From Amborella trichopoda (lineage: Eukaryota > Streptophyta > Magnoliopsida > Amborellales > Amborellaceae): a DNA stretch of 64,000 nt. Of this stretch, positions 62,652 through 64,000 are shown piece by piece. Positions within the stretch are counted from its first letter, which is position 1, and every line of letters begins with the position of its first letter. The stretch spans positions 3,041,463-3,105,462 of the forward strand of contig NW_006499801.1 in NCBI RefSeq assembly GCF_000471905.2, given 5' to 3'. Under the pieces are notes generated by a model that saw nothing but the letters and a program-made list of their open reading frames with translations, ran no database searches and was not told where the DNA came from. A program made the position numbers and the translations under genes.

Positions 62652-64000
62652 GTTAGTTTCAGTGTTCATTCAATCATTATCTTCTATTAGCAATGACACA
62701 CTGTTTTCCATTTGAGTCATAAGTTAAACTATTAAATGTTATAGCTGTTATTATTGTACCTTTGAACGCTTTCAAAGATGAATGTTAGTTATATTTATCT
62801 GTTTGATTGTTTATGAATGATTATAGACTCCTCTACGATTTTTTATTCGAATTCAGTATGCTGAGTTACAATATTTGAAACATTAAGTTGAATTTCAGAC
62901 CATCTTATGTAGTAAATCCAGGACAAATGGGAAAAACAGAAATTGAGGAAAATTAAAAATAGAAATTTTTGTATGTTTCTTTAGGAAAAATAGAAAACTT
63001 TTAGATACTTAGGGTTCTAAACAGTTTTTGAGTTGTGTTCCTGTTTGGTATACATTCCAAAGTTCAAGTTATTGAGACAAAATAGAAAACTTACTGATGT
63101 TAAGGGTTTTAAGTAAATTTTGGCTTGTTTTACTATTTGACTTACATTCAATTGTCCAACGGTCCAAATTGAAGTACATAACAATAATCAAATTCATAGG
63201 AGCATAGCAAATTATGACATGTATTCAAAGTGGCCCAAGCTAAATGACTCAAACTACAGCCAATATGAATAATGGGGATGATCATGGTGATCCCGATCGC
63301 AGTCATCCAGGGTTATTTCTTTCAAGTGTTATACTGCTATTAAGACTGGACCTTTGTAAGAAACACTGGGGGCACCGGTTCTATTAGACCGGTCGATTGT
63401 CAAACCGGCTAAATAAGAATAAAATAAAATAATGAAATATACAGAAAATTCAAACAAATAGAGAAAATTATGAAAAACTAGAAATATTCTAGAAAATTCA
63501 GAATCAATTAAAATTCTTACTAGGGACAAAAATAATATCATAACACACCATATGTTCGTGTGTTGATTCAATCTCATGATGCGCTCCAATAGGTCATGAG
63601 CAATAAGCCAATAACAATGAAATTGAACTACTGAAGGCAAAACAAAAGGTTATAAAGTATTGAAGTCATGAACCATGAAGATAAGTATATGAAGGCATAA
63701 AAAAGTAAAAAATAGTTCACAACATCACAACTCCACATCTCATAGGCTAAAAACAAACAATTATTTTGGTACATTCAAGTTATCACAAAACTTGTCTCTT
63801 ATACATAGATCCTAGAAAAAAACATATGTAATCGATAATTGCCATCTTCAGTGTCATCTCGTCCATCCTCACCATTTCCACCTTCCTCATCATTGAATTC
63901 CTTTGTACTGACCTCTAAATTATCAAAAAAAAAAGTTATGAAGCCATAAACTTAATATTTAATGACAAATCATGTACCATAGAGTCCAAGAGAATTACTT
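62652..64000 (+). other. First coding intron of the unidentified gene, with possible hAT remnant
   Basis: No exon is seen to the window end. A CACCGGTTCTATTAGACCGG motif with a second CCGG near 63371-63410, and a minus-strand acidic stretch near 63900 (FNDEEGGNGEDGRDDTED), recall the end and the transposase C-terminus of a hAT element. This is weak. Confidence 0.3.

Overview
This is nuclear DNA from a flowering plant. The genes are split by introns of 0.1 to 7.8 kb. They include a plant-specific 60S acidic protein P3, a plant-type ABC1 kinase/beta-lactamase fusion and a fragment of a PLS-class PPR gene, and the gaps hold typical plant transposons. I cannot fix the lineage from the sequence alone. 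Three runs of N show that it is a scaffold.

Layout. 1-8381 (+) is the 3' part of a Notchless-type WD40 gene, whose first intron carries a 1.8 kb hAT element. 8382-22450 is an AT-rich intergenic block. It holds SINE- and LINE-derived tails, a MULE-like element with an internal 21-bp array, a PPR fragment, a foldback element nested in a MITE, a second hAT element containing an N gap, and several copies of one recurrent MITE-like family. About 22.5-41 kb (+) is a complete Pumilio (PUF) gene with a 5'UTR intron and ten coding exons that join to 1003 codons. Its eighth coding intron (7.8 kb) is filled by two L1-type LINE fragments and an LTR element. 43645-51458 (-) is a complete 18-exon ABC1 kinase/beta-lactamase gene of 929 codons. 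53.0-56.7 kb is intergenic. 56723-60002 (-) is the two-exon P3 gene of 120 codons. 60.2-61.4 kb holds an RTE-type LINE remnant and another MITE copy. From about 62.2 kb to the right edge (+) there is the 5'UTR and first coding exon of an unidentified gene.

The genes do not form a functional cluster. Two concern the large ribosomal subunit (Notchless in 60S maturation, P3 in the stalk), one binds mRNA 3'UTRs (Pumilio), and one is a probable organellar atypical kinase fusion. I take this as chance neighbourhood.

The most unusual observations are these: a 105-bp in-frame tandem duplication in the Pumilio gene that copies the end of an RNA-binding repeat together with its splice donor; a 99-nt GC-AG intron in the same gene that is open in frame; two further GC donors in the ABC1 gene; three BED-type zinc-finger units in tandem inside the intronic hAT element; a MULE-like element built around a 21-bp minisatellite; and a MITE family that fills the intergenic gaps but that I did not see in any intron. 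I found no evidence for a wholly new biological system.
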